In this document: in pieces, positions 25,269 through 34,157 of the stretch
Layout: every line of letters begins with the position of its first letter
Numbering within the stretch: the stretch's first letter is position 1
Origin: Bacteroidales bacterium
GTDB lineage: Bacteria > Bacteroidota > Bacteroidia > Bacteroidales > JAGOPY01
Direction of reading: 5' to 3'
DNA: 64,000 nucleotides
NCBI GenBank assembly: GCA_023229505.1
Contig: JALNZD010000007.1
Span: 57,830 to 121,829 of the forward strand
The notes under the pieces: generated by a model
Seen by the model: only the letters and a program-made list of their open reading frames with translations
Databases searched by the model: none
Told to the model about the DNA's origin: nothing
Program-made: the position numbers and the translations under genes

Positions 25269-26002
25269 TCAACGGGAAAAAGATCAGTGTTGTGCTTCCG
25301 GCTTATAATGCCGAAAAAACGCTCGAACAGACTTTCAGGGAAATACCCTTTGATATTGTGGATGACGTGATCCTGGTAGATGACCGCAGCAGGGACAATA
25401 CCGTCGATGTGGCGAGACAGCTTGGCATCAAGTATATCATCGAGCATGTGGAAAACAAAGGCTACGGAGGAAACCAGAAAAGTTGCTACGATAAGGCACT
25501 TGAGATCAATTCAGATATTGTGGTGATGCTGCATCCCGATTACCAGTATACTCCCCGTCTGATCCACAGCATGTGTTACCTTATCGCCAACGATGTCTAC
25601 CAGGTTGTTCTGGGTTCGCGTATCCTGGGAAAAGGGGCGCTAAAAGGAGGAATGCCGCTGTATAAGTATATTTCCAACCGTTTTCTAACCCTCGCCCAGA
25701 ATATCCTGATGAGGCAAAAACTTTCGGAATATCACACTGGCTACCGGGCCTTTTCACGTGAGGTCCTTCTGAAAATTAAATACCAGGCCAACTCCGATGA
25801 TTTCATCTTCGACAACCAGATGCTGGCCCAGATTTGCTACGCCGGTTACGAGATCGCCGAGATCACCTGTCCGACCAAGTATTTCGATGATGCCTCTTCC
25901 ATCAATCTGAGCCGGAGCATTAAATACGGAATGGGGGTGCTGGGGGTTTCTTTCCGGTATTTTTTGCAGAAAAGAGGGTTGATGAAATATCGGATTTTCT
26001 AA
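25265..26002 (+). CDS. Family 2 glycosyltransferase, dolichyl/polyprenyl-phosphate sugar synthase-like
   Basis: The 245-residue protein is a GT-A fold GT2: ISVVLPAYNAEKTL opens the nucleotide-binding fold, VILVDDRSRDNT holds the first DD pair, VVMLHPDYQY replaces the usual DxD as HPDY, and YHTGYRAFSREVL gives the acceptor loop. It resembles DPM1-like synthases that transfer a sugar from a nucleotide onto polyprenyl phosphate. It overlaps the GT39 gene by four bases (ATGA), and the two likely work in series on the membrane. Confidence 0.85.
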   Translation: MINGKKISVVLPAYNAEKTLEQTFREIPFDIVDDVILVDDRSRDNTVDVARQLGIKYIIEHVENKGYGGNQKSCYDKALEINSDIVVMLHPDYQYTPRLIHSMCYLIANDVYQVVLGSRILGKGALKGGMPLYKYISNRFLTLAQNILMRQKLSEYHTGYRAFSREVLLKIKYQANSDDFIFDNQMLAQICYAGYEIAEITCPTKYFDDASSINLSRSIKYGMGVLGVSFRYFLQKRGLMKYRIF

Positions 26003-26345
26003 CCTTTAAATGTTTAGCTGTTTATCCCCTCCGGGGAATTTAACCAATTGTTACCTTTTTCGCTACAAGACTATAACCGCAATGCGGTATTCGTTCACAT
26101 GCAACGCCAATATTCAATTTCAGTTTCCTTGCCTGTAGGGCATGGGGTATTGTAGTAAATTATAAAATATCAGGTCTTTACCCCGTGGGGGTTAAACATT
26201 TGCAAAACCCACCAATGGTCTTTCTTTGATAACCATTCCTTGATGAATTTTGGTGTTCTATTTGCAATCTCGGGTTAAAAATTCCAGAGCTCCAAATTTC
26301 AAATTTCAAGTTTCCAACTGCCTACTGTCAACTGTCAACTGTCAA
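26003..26345. other. Intergenic region with dispersed palindromic repeats
   Basis: No gene is visible in these 343 bases between convergent genes. A short CCCCTCCGGGGA hairpin lies near 26028 and may terminate the upstream operon. The stretch 26080-26200 has a degenerate palindromic set (CCGCAATGCGGTATTCG, CCTGTAGGGCATGGGGTATTG, TTTACCCCGTGGGGGTTAAA) of a kind common between Bacteroidota genes. The end (26292-26345) is a word array with AAATTTC and TCAACTG units. Confidence 0.6.
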
Positions 26346-28643
26346 CTACTCTACCTTAATAAACTTCCTCTCCGAATTACCATTTTCTCCATACATCCGA
26401 AGTCCATAAACACCTCTGGATAATGTCGACGTATTGATCACAAACTGCTGGTTCCCATCGGTCTGATGGTCATATAAAACCTGTCCGAGCTGGTTTATAA
26501 TAACGATCCTGCTGTCTGCTGCCTGACCGGCAAAGCGGATAATAAGTTCGTCCTTTACCGGGTTGGGGAAGATACTGAATGAAGGCCCGTTGCCTTCGCC
26601 GATTCCCAGGCAGTCATCGATGAAAATATCATAGTTTGCCGTGGTGACGGTGCATCCTTGCGGATCCGTTTCCGTTACCTTCACATATCCTGAGCCCGGA
26701 TTTCCCCAGTTGACGCTGATCTCATGTGTTCCGGCGCCACTGGCAATAGTACCACCGGCTAATTCCCAGGTATAGGTGTTACCACTATTATCTGCAGTTG
26801 AATAAAGTATGCCAAGGTCCTCCTCGCAGACTTCCTGGTCGCCGGTAATGGCAGGCTGCGGTGCAGCATTGACCGTTACGTTAAGGTTATCGGATGGAGG
26901 CCCCGAGAAACAGGAATTGACACCCACTACGCTGATAAATGCCATGCCATAAAACGCATCATCCCAGTCGATGATTGCCGTCGTAGTGTTACCTGTGATC
27001 ATTCCGGCACCTGATGGAGTTAAGGTCCATGAATAAGAAGTTGCGTTAATGGCTCCGTCTGTAGTATAAGTCACATTATTGTGATTGTTGCATTCCTGCG
27101 TAGATCCAGTGGGAGTACCCGCCTTTACCGGCTGATGGATCATGTAGATATAAGCGTTACCAATCATGGCATTATCGCAATAATCCGTGTAGGCAAGGCA
27201 GGTGTATATCCCCTCCTCCGTTTGGAAGCCAAAGTCGAGCGCGGATCCGGTGCCTGCCATGATCTGGCCGGTGGCATCCCCATCCAGATAAAGTTCGTAA
27301 TTGACACCTTGCTGGGAGCCATCGAGTGTCAGGTCAAAACCCTCGGCGCCTTCGCAATAACCACCTCCTTCTGAAAGGGTAAATTGATCAGGCGTGAAAT
27401 GAGCTGTTGCATTGAGCCCCTGAGACCAGGTGCCTGTTCCGCAGCCATTGTCGGCCCTGACTTTGATTGTGTAAGGACCGAGATATCCGGGAGCGAGCGT
27501 GAATGGTGCCACTGTATCAGGCCCCGAGATGGTGCCGGCTGCCGGCGGATCTATTGACCAGGTATAAGTTGTAGCCCACTGAACGCTATTGGTCAGGTAT
27601 TGGAAGCCTGATGAACCCTGGCAGACAACCGTCGGCCCTGTGGGTGTCATGGGTTGTACCGGCGGGGCAATAACCAGGATGTACTCAGGATTAAGCAATG
27701 TATCATAAACTTCTCCGTCATAAACAATGAGCCGGACATCATACTGGCCAAGTGCATTATAGGCAATCACAGGATTTTGAACCGTGGAGGTGGGTGGATT
27801 TCCACCTTCAAAAACCCAGTTCCAGGAAATGATTTCCCCTAAGGATTGATCTTCATATTCAACCGAAGTGGTGATGCACGGTGTATTGTCTGTGCATTCG
27901 AAACCTGCTGTTGCAGGCATTGGCTGAAGATTAGGAATAGCTACTTTATTCCCTTGCAGGATTTCCTTGGTGCCATCATTCTGCAGGAAAGCGACTATTT
28001 CACAGTTATTTGTCACCCAATCTGAGCTTATCGTGAACTGAAGGTTGAGAACAACCGTGTTTTCACTGGTAAAATCTACCTGAGTCCCCAGGTGATCAGG
28101 TGCCATGAGCCTTTCTACATAATTCAGCTGATTTTGTCCCTGCCATGAATAAACGATTTCAGATTCTGTCAGTGCAAGTTGGGCTGTCAGAGTAGTCCAG
28201 GTACCACTTTCTTTCGTTATGACTAACTGAACATCATAAGTTGATCCGGTATGCTGACCGAAAATCTGTATCGTAAAATTGCTCGGAATTACTATTCTTT
28301 GCTGGTATAGCGGCAGATAATTAGGATACATACTTTGAGTATTGCTGCCTCCGACATATTCGAGAACTCCGTCGAAATGGGCCGTCGGGTAACCTGGAAT
28401 GTTATAATAGGCATTTCTTGCATCGGAAGCCGTATTTGTAAACGAATCCCCGTTATGGTATTCGATCACGCCGACCTGGCAGCCGGCCTCGATCAGATCA
28501 TCAGCGCCCATGGCCGCTCCCGGGCAATATTGGCACCAGGTACCTGTGCCGATCTCCAGTATGACCTGCTGACGGGCTACAGGCTGTGACATCAATCCCA
28601 GGCTGATCACACATAAAAAGGTAGAGAAGTAGAGCTTTTTCAT
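26346..28643 (-). CDS. Secreted protein with Omp28/thioredoxin-like domain, PKD domains and T9SS sorting domain
   Basis: The 765-residue protein has a signal peptide ending near LMSQ. Residues about 24-240 resemble the Omp28 family with a thioredoxin-like redox pair in GTWCQYCPGA and the PGYPTAHFDG strand carrying a cis-proline. A PKD domain follows (FECTDNTPCITTSVEYEDQ then NALGQYDVRLIVYDG), and several PKD-like Ig domains (YTWSIDPPAAGTISGP, YSWTLTPSGAGMITG). The end is a T9SS sorting domain (FSIFPNPVKDELIIRF). Probably surface-attached, possibly redox-active; substrate unknown. Confidence 0.85.
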   Translation of the reverse strand: MKKLYFSTFLCVISLGLMSQPVARQQVILEIGTGTWCQYCPGAAMGADDLIEAGCQVGVIEYHNGDSFTNTASDARNAYYNIPGYPTAHFDGVLEYVGGSNTQSMYPNYLPLYQQRIVIPSNFTIQIFGQHTGSTYDVQLVITKESGTWTTLTAQLALTESEIVYSWQGQNQLNYVERLMAPDHLGTQVDFTSENTVVLNLQFTISSDWVTNNCEIVAFLQNDGTKEILQGNKVAIPNLQPMPATAGFECTDNTPCITTSVEYEDQSLGEIISWNWVFEGGNPPTSTVQNPVIAYNALGQYDVRLIVYDGEVYDTLLNPEYILVIAPPVQPMTPTGPTVVCQGSSGFQYLTNSVQWATTYTWSIDPPAAGTISGPDTVAPFTLAPGYLGPYTIKVRADNGCGTGTWSQGLNATAHFTPDQFTLSEGGGYCEGAEGFDLTLDGSQQGVNYELYLDGDATGQIMAGTGSALDFGFQTEEGIYTCLAYTDYCDNAMIGNAYIYMIHQPVKAGTPTGSTQECNNHNNVTYTTDGAINATSYSWTLTPSGAGMITGNTTTAIIDWDDAFYGMAFISVVGVNSCFSGPPSDNLNVTVNAAPQPAITGDQEVCEEDLGILYSTADNSGNTYTWELAGGTIASGAGTHEISVNWGNPGSGYVKVTETDPQGCTVTTANYDIFIDDCLGIGEGNGPSFSIFPNPVKDELIIRFAGQAADSRIVIINQLGQVLYDHQTDGNQQFVINTSTLSRGVYGLRMYGENGNSERKFIKVE

Positions 28644-28845
28644 AGTTAACTTTTTTTAATTCAGGTTTTTAAAACGATATAAAAGTAAAAAAAATTAAAC
28701 GATTGATTCAGATAGTCAGATATTTATAAAGATTCTAAATAACCTGATTCGTAATCGGTTACGCTTTTTGAATTGATAAAATTCCCGAACTTAAATTTCA
28801 GAACTCAGAACTTATCTAAGTCCCTAACTTAAAATTCAAAACTAA

Positions 28846-29799
28846 CTAAAGTACTTCTTTCACAATCTCCCGGATATTATCAGACTTCCCCATGGTAAAA
28901 TAATGAAGCGCCGGAACGCCTGCTTTCATGAGCTCTTTGGATTGCATGAGGCACCACTCGATTCCTGCCTGGCGCGCTGCCCGGTTGTCTTTGCATTTTT
29001 CAACCTCTTTCTGCAAATCTTCAGGAATGGAAATACCGAAGGTCTTGGGTAAGGTGTTAAGCTGCCCTATCGTTGCGATTGGTTTTAATCCGGGAATGAT
29101 TGGCACCGTGATCCCGGCCTCCCGGCATTGACTGACGAATTCAAAAAAATTGCGGTTATCAAAAAACATCTGGGTGACAACATACTCGGCGCCGGCATCA
29201 ATCTTTTCTTTCAGGTGTTTGATGTCGGTTGTCAGGTTCGGTGCTTCGGAATGTTTTTCCGGGTAACCGGCCACACCGACAGTAAAATTTGTCTGGGAAT
29301 TGTTTACCAGCTCATTATCCTGGTAAATACCTCGGTTCAGGTCCATGATCTGGCGGATCAGGTCGACGGCATATTGGTTTCCGCCTTTTTCGGGTTTGAA
29401 GAATTTGTCACCGGGAAGGTTATCTCCCCGGATGACCAGTAGATTGTATATCTCAAGAAAATGAAGGTCGATAAGGCCGTTTTCGGTCTCTTCCCGGTTA
29501 AATCCGCCACAAATGATATGCGGGACCACCTCCACTTTGTACTTGTACTTGATAGCTGCAGAAATTCCTACTGTTCCCGGCCGTTTGCGGAGAACTTTCT
29601 TCTCTATGTTTCCGTCGGACAGCTCTTTGTATGTGATCTCCTCCCGGTGATAAGTCACTTCGATGAAAGAAGGCTCAAACTCCATCAGCGGGTCAATGGC
29701 CCGGTATATGGAATGAATATCGTTGCCTTTCACCGGGGGCAGGATCTCAAAGGTGAAAAGTGGTTTTTTCGATTTTTCTATGGCTTCTACTACTCGCAT
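28846..29799 (-). CDS. metF: Methylenetetrahydrofolate reductase
   Basis: The 317-residue FAD-dependent TIM-barrel enzyme reduces 5,10-methylene-THF to 5-methyl-THF, the methyl donor of the adjacent MetH. The first strand FTFEILPPVKG holds the catalytic glutamate region, LVIRGDNLPGDKF the FAD/folate-binding loop, VTQMFFDNRNFFEFV and PIIPGLKPIATIGQL the later strands. The family is usually about 290-320 residues, so it is full length. It follows metH on the minus strand, but a long hairpin (29812-29904) lies between them. Confidence 0.95.
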   Translation of the reverse strand: MRVVEAIEKSKKPLFTFEILPPVKGNDIHSIYRAIDPLMEFEPSFIEVTYHREEITYKELSDGNIEKKVLRKRPGTVGISAAIKYKYKVEVVPHIICGGFNREETENGLIDLHFLEIYNLLVIRGDNLPGDKFFKPEKGGNQYAVDLIRQIMDLNRGIYQDNELVNNSQTNFTVGVAGYPEKHSEAPNLTTDIKHLKEKIDAGAEYVVTQMFFDNRNFFEFVSQCREAGITVPIIPGLKPIATIGQLNTLPKTFGISIPEDLQKEVEKCKDNRAARQAGIEWCLMQSKELMKAGVPALHYFTMGKSDNIREIVKEVL

Positions 29800-29811
29800 G
29801 GTTTTTTTATG

Positions 29812-29904
29812 TTTCTCGCAGATATTCGCAGATTTGTACGCTGATAAACGCAGATTTTAAATCTGCGAAAATCTGCATATTTATCAGCGTTAATCTGCGA
29901 GAAA
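29812..29904. repeat. Long perfect-armed hairpin of TCTGCGA words between metH and metF
   Basis: The outer arms TTTCTCGCAGAT (29812-29823) and ATCTGCGAGAAA (29893-29904) are exact complements, a second pair CGCTGATAAA/TTTATCAGCG is also exact, and the centre GCAGATTTTAAATCTGC is nearly palindromic. In mRNA from metH into metF it would form a strong stem that may separate the two transcripts. Confidence 0.85.
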
Positions 29905-29914
29905 TTTTATCATA

Positions 29915-32900
29915 TTATTCTTCTAACAAATTCTGTCTTAAATACTTTTTCGCCAATTCAACAGGAATGTTCTTCCTTCTGGCATAATCCTCCACCTGTT
30001 CCTCCGAAACCTTTCCAAGGTTAAAATACCTCGAAAATTCATGGCTGAAATAATAGCCGCTAACTGCCGCTGCCGGATACATGGCAAAGTTCTCTGTCAA
30101 AGTTATACCCGCATTTTGCTCCGCATCCAGCAAATTAAATATCGTCCTTTTTTCCGAATGCTCCGGGCATCCCGGATAACCCGGTGCCGGCCTTATGCCT
30201 TGATATTCTTCCTTTAACAAATTCGACACCGGAATGTTTTCATCGGGTACATAACCCCAGAATTCCTTCCTGACCCGCTCATGAAGCCGCTCGGCAAATG
30301 CTTCCGCAAGCCGGTCAGCCATGAACTTGAGCATGAAGCTGCTATAATCATCAAGTGCGTTCTCGTAATGTTTCACCCATTTTTCAATGCCAATCCCAGC
30401 CGTGACTGCGAAAATACCAATGTAATCCATGATCCCGGAAGCCTGTGGTGCGATGAAATCTGCCAGGCTGAGGTTTGGAATACCTTCTTCCTTTTTCTCC
30501 TGGTTACGGAGAAAATGTAAGGCAGAGAGCTGCTTCTTCCTTTGTTCATCCTTGTAAATTAACACATCTTCACCAACGGACCGGGCAGGATAAAATCCGA
30601 AAACCCCATTTGCCTGCAACATCTTTTTTGAAATTACTTCTTCAATCATGTATTGTGCATCGTTAAATAATTTCCTTGCTTCCTCCCCTTTTAACGGGTC
30701 ATTGAAGATTTCCGGGTATTTCCCCGGGATTTTCCAGGAATGGAAGAAGAAGGTCCAGTCGATATAATTCCGCAATTCCTCTAATGGATAATCAATCAAT
30801 GAACGATTTCCAATGAAAGCAGGCTTTGTGACCAGTACTTCGTTCCAGTTGATTTTCAGGCGGTTTGCCCTGGCTTCTTCCAGAGTAATGAAGACATCCT
30901 CACTTTTCCGGTTTTCGTGCCTGGTCTTCAGCTCTGAATATTTATTACTGATCTCCCTGACATACTTTTCTTTATTCTCGGGAGATAAGAGATTTGAAAG
31001 GACCCCCACGCAGCGCGAGGCGTCCCTGACATGAATGACAGGATGATCATATTGTGTGGCGATTTTCACAGCCGTATGGATCTCAGAGGTCGTGGCCCCG
31101 CCGATCAGGAGAGGGATATCAAATTTAAGCCGCTGCATTTCTGAAGCCACATGGGCCATTTCTTCCAAAGACGGTGTGATAAGCCCGCTCAGGCCGATCA
31201 CATCGACTTCCTTCTCTTTCGCCGTCTGCAGGATCTTTTCCGCCGGTACCATCACACCGAGATCAATCACCTCGTAGTTGTTGCATCCCAGCACCACCCC
31301 GACGATGTTCTTTCCGATATCGTGCACATCGCCTTTTACAGTGGCAAGTAATATCCTTCGTGAAGTTCCCGGTTCCCGGTTCCCAGTTCCCGGTTCTTGT
31401 TTATCTGTATTTTCCCTGACTGCGGACTGCGAACTGCGAACTGCGAACTGCGAACTTTTAGCTGCAGATTCCCTCTTTTCTGCTTGTAGCCATGGCTCCA
31501 GCACCGCCACCGCTTTCTTCATCACCCTCGCGCTCTTAACCACCTGAGGCAGAAACATCTTCCCGGAGCCAAACAGGTCGCCCACGATGTTCATCCCATC
31601 CATCAGTGGTCCTTCAATTACATCCAGCGACCGCGGATAATGGCTCCTCGCCTCTTCAGTATCCTCCGCGATATGATCCAGGATCCCACGGACCAGGGCA
31701 TGTTTCAGGCGTTCCTGCACACTGGCCGATCGCCATTCTTCGACCTTTTCCTGCTTATCTGTTTTAGCCTGCATTTTCTCGGCATAAGCGATCAGCCTTT
31801 CCGTTCCGTCCTTGCGGCGGTTCAGGATGACATCCTCGGCCAGTTGAAGCAAATCCCCGGGGATTTCATCATAAACCGGCAGGTTCCCGGCATTGACAAT
31901 CCCCATATCCAGCCCGGCACGGATAGCATGATAAAGAAATGCCGAATGTATCGCTTCCCTTAGGGTATCATTACCACGGAAAGAAAAAGAGAGGTTGCTG
32001 ATCCCGCCGCTAACCTTGGCATGCGGAAGGTTTTGCTTGATCCACTTCACTGTATTGATGAAGTCGATCGCATAGTTGTTGTGTTCATCCATGCCCGTGC
32101 CAATAGTCAGCACATTAGGATCAAAGATGATGTCGGAAGGATGAAAATTTATCTCCTCCGTCAGGATTCGGTAAGCTCTTTTACAAATTTCGGTTTTACG
32201 TTCAAAAGTGACCGCCTGTCCCTCTTCATCAAAAGCCATCACGATGACAGCAGCGCCATATTTTTTGATCTTCCGGGCTTTATCTTTAAAAGCCTCTTCA
32301 CCGTCTTTAAGACTGATGGAATTCACGATGGCCTTACCCTGCAAGCATTTCAGCCCTGCTTCGATCACCGGCCATTTGGAAGAATCGATCATGACCGGCA
32401 CGCGGGCAATGTCGGGATCGGCAGAAAGCAGGTTCAGGAACCTGACCATCGACTTTTCGGCATCGAGCATGGCATCGTCCATATTGATATCGATCACCTG
32501 GGCGCCGTTCTCAACCTGCTGGCGGGCAATGATAAGCGCATCCTCAAATTTCTCGTCCCGTATGAGCCGGGCAAAAACCTTCGAACCGGCCACGTTGGTC
32601 CGCTCGCCGATATTAATGAAGTTGCTTCCCGGGAAATACACCAATGGCTCAAGTCCGCTGAGTTTGAGGGAATCAGTCGGTTGGGGAACCGTTCTTACCA
32701 CAGCATTTTCCGCAATTCTGGCAAACGCCCGGATATGCTCCGGCGTAGTCCCGCAGCACCCTCCAACAATATTGATAAACCGGTTTTCGATAAAGTCTTT
32801 TATTTGAGATGACATCTCCTCCGGCGTATCGTCATACTCGCCGAATTGGTTAGGCAATCCTGCATTAGGGTAAACGCTGGTATAGAAAGGGGCCTTGTGG

Positions 32901-33670
32901 GCGATCTCTTCGACAAACGGCCGTAGTTCCTTTGCGCCAAGAGCACAGTTAAAGCCAATGCTGAATAAGTCGACGTGCGAAACCGAATTGAGGAATGCTT
33001 CGACGGTCTGGCCCGAAAGGGTCCTTCCACTTAGGTCGGTGATGGTCCCGGAAACCATTATGGGTATTTTGATTCCGCGTTTTTCAAGCAGGTCTTGTAT
33101 CGCAAATAAAGCTGCTTTGGCGTTTAGGGTGTCAAAGATAGTTTCGACCAGCAATGTATCGACGACGCCGTCGAGCAAGCCTTCCGCCTGGGTGTAATAA
33201 GCATTATAAAGCTGTTCAAAGGAAATAGCGCGGTAACCCGGGTCATTGACATCGGGCGAAAGGGAGGCGGTTTTATTGGTCGGACCAAGTGCGCCGGCCA
33301 CGAAACGGGGCTTACCAGGGTTCAGGCGGGTGAACTCATCGGCACAGGCTCGGGCAATCTCAGCAGAGGCCCGGTTCAGCTCATAGGCAAGGGACTCCAT
33401 TCCGTAATCGGCCTGGGAGATCGAATTGGCATTAAACGTATTGGTTTCGATGATATCGGCTCCGGCTTCGAGGTAAGCATGGTGTATTTCCAGGATGATA
33501 TGCGGTTGCGTAATCGATAGCAGGTCGTTATTGCCTTTCAGGTCGCGGTGATAATCGCGGAACCGCTCCCCCCGGTAATCAGCTTCTGAAAACTTATACC
33601 GCTGGATCATGGTTCCCATTGCCCCATCCAGCACCAATACCCGTCTTTTTATTTCGTGGTAAATATCCAT
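29915..33670 (-). CDS. metH: Cobalamin-dependent methionine synthase
   Basis: The 1251-residue enzyme transfers the methyl group of methyl-THF to homocysteine via cobalamin. Modules in order: homocysteine methyltransferase (LVLDGAMGTMIQ at the start, zinc site GGCCGTTPEHI near 310), pterin-binding domain (FINIGERTNVAGS), B12 cap domain (LKHALVRGILDHIAED), B12-binding domain with DVHDIGKNIVG, whose histidine ligates cobalt, and the AdoMet reactivation domain (RPAPGYPGCPEHSEK). All modules are present. About 35 odd residues made of repeated DNA words sit in the linker between the cap and the B12 domain (around residues 737-772). Confidence 0.97.
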   Translation of the reverse strand: MDIYHEIKRRVLVLDGAMGTMIQRYKFSEADYRGERFRDYHRDLKGNNDLLSITQPHIILEIHHAYLEAGADIIETNTFNANSISQADYGMESLAYELNRASAEIARACADEFTRLNPGKPRFVAGALGPTNKTASLSPDVNDPGYRAISFEQLYNAYYTQAEGLLDGVVDTLLVETIFDTLNAKAALFAIQDLLEKRGIKIPIMVSGTITDLSGRTLSGQTVEAFLNSVSHVDLFSIGFNCALGAKELRPFVEEIAHKAPFYTSVYPNAGLPNQFGEYDDTPEEMSSQIKDFIENRFINIVGGCCGTTPEHIRAFARIAENAVVRTVPQPTDSLKLSGLEPLVYFPGSNFINIGERTNVAGSKVFARLIRDEKFEDALIIARQQVENGAQVIDINMDDAMLDAEKSMVRFLNLLSADPDIARVPVMIDSSKWPVIEAGLKCLQGKAIVNSISLKDGEEAFKDKARKIKKYGAAVIVMAFDEEGQAVTFERKTEICKRAYRILTEEINFHPSDIIFDPNVLTIGTGMDEHNNYAIDFINTVKWIKQNLPHAKVSGGISNLSFSFRGNDTLREAIHSAFLYHAIRAGLDMGIVNAGNLPVYDEIPGDLLQLAEDVILNRRKDGTERLIAYAEKMQAKTDKQEKVEEWRSASVQERLKHALVRGILDHIAEDTEEARSHYPRSLDVIEGPLMDGMNIVGDLFGSGKMFLPQVVKSARVMKKAVAVLEPWLQAEKRESAAKSSQFAVRSSQSAVRENTDKQEPGTGNREPGTSRRILLATVKGDVHDIGKNIVGVVLGCNNYEVIDLGVMVPAEKILQTAKEKEVDVIGLSGLITPSLEEMAHVASEMQRLKFDIPLLIGGATTSEIHTAVKIATQYDHPVIHVRDASRCVGVLSNLLSPENKEKYVREISNKYSELKTRHENRKSEDVFITLEEARANRLKINWNEVLVTKPAFIGNRSLIDYPLEELRNYIDWTFFFHSWKIPGKYPEIFNDPLKGEEARKLFNDAQYMIEEVISKKMLQANGVFGFYPARSVGEDVLIYKDEQRKKQLSALHFLRNQEKKEEGIPNLSLADFIAPQASGIMDYIGIFAVTAGIGIEKWVKHYENALDDYSSFMLKFMADRLAEAFAERLHERVRKEFWGYVPDENIPVSNLLKEEYQGIRPAPGYPGCPEHSEKRTIFNLLDAEQNAGITLTENFAMYPAAAVSGYYFSHEFSRYFNLGKVSEEQVEDYARRKNIPVELAKKYLRQNLLEE
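31361..31456 (-). repeat. In-frame heptamer repeats in the metH linker
   Basis: On the coding strand about four to five copies of GTTCGCA-type heptamers encode SSQFAVRSSQSAVR, and about four copies of AACCGGG-type heptamers encode EPGTGNREPGT. Heptamers have a 21-base (seven-codon) protein period, so expansions of three units keep the frame. The insertion lies in a domain linker, where it should be tolerated. Confidence 0.8.
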
Positions 33671-33878
33671 TGCGGTATATTAAAACTTGAAATTGGAAAT
33701 TTGAAAATTATTCAACTTTGAAACATGAACTTTGAACTTTGCCCTTTGAACTTTGAACTGAATACGTAGCGCCTTCACTTCCAGAAACTGGTGAAGGCTC
33801 AGCGCATGCACATAGGCAGATGAATGGAGATAGGTAATAATCCGGTCATGGTGTATGGTTTAGACCGCGACAAAGTTA
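33671..33878 (-). promoter_or_regulatory. Promoter and long structured leader of metH
   Basis: TAACTTTG on the minus strand (33871-33878) matches the Bacteroidota -7 box TAnnTTTG, predicting a leader of almost 200 nt. The leader has a CGGTC/GACCG hairpin, then a strong stem GCCTTCAC...GTGAAGGC with an inner CCAG-TTT-CTGG tip (33772-33800). Its 3' part is a word array of CAAAGTT units. No known SAM or cobalamin riboswitch core is recognised, but a structured leader before metH is suggestive. Confidence 0.45.
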
Positions 33879-33990
33879 ATATTTAAAATGGTTCTAAAGA
33901 AAAATATTGAAGACAATGGACGATTTTTCATTTAAATGTTAAATGGTACATCGTCCATGTAAAATCGTCCATGTTCGCGTCCATGTTCGG

Positions 33991-34064
33991 TGGAGTATAC
34001 CGGATTCGAACCGGTGGCCTCTACAATGCGAATGTAGCGCTCTAGCCAGCTGAGCTAATACCCC
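33991..34064 (-). tRNA. tRNA-Ala (anticodon CGC)
   Basis: The minus strand folds as a 74-nt tRNA: acceptor stem GGGGTAT paired with ATACTCC, D-arm AGCTCAGCTGGCTAGAGC, anticodon loop TTCGCAT in stem CTACA/TGTAG, and T-arm CCGGTTCGAATCCGG. The G3:U70 wobble pair of alanine tRNAs is present. CCA is not encoded. Its 5' flank has the same GGTGTGGGTGTGAGG-type repeat as the other tRNA-Ala at 61283. Confidence 0.93.
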
Positions 34065-34157
34065 GAAGAGGGTGTGGGTGTGAGGTGTGCAAGTGAAGTG
34101 TGGGTGTGAGGTGCAAATTTAATATTATTCTTGTCAGGGATATTTTGAAAAATTCAG

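Noticed and set aside
32021..32812. Long open frame antisense to metH (about 260 codons)
   Set aside because: It mirrors the codon pattern of metH on the other strand and has no protein-like composition; a shadow.
33671..33878. Known SAM or cobalamin riboswitch before metH
   Set aside because: The B12 box and the S-box or SAM-II cores are absent; only generic hairpins are visible.
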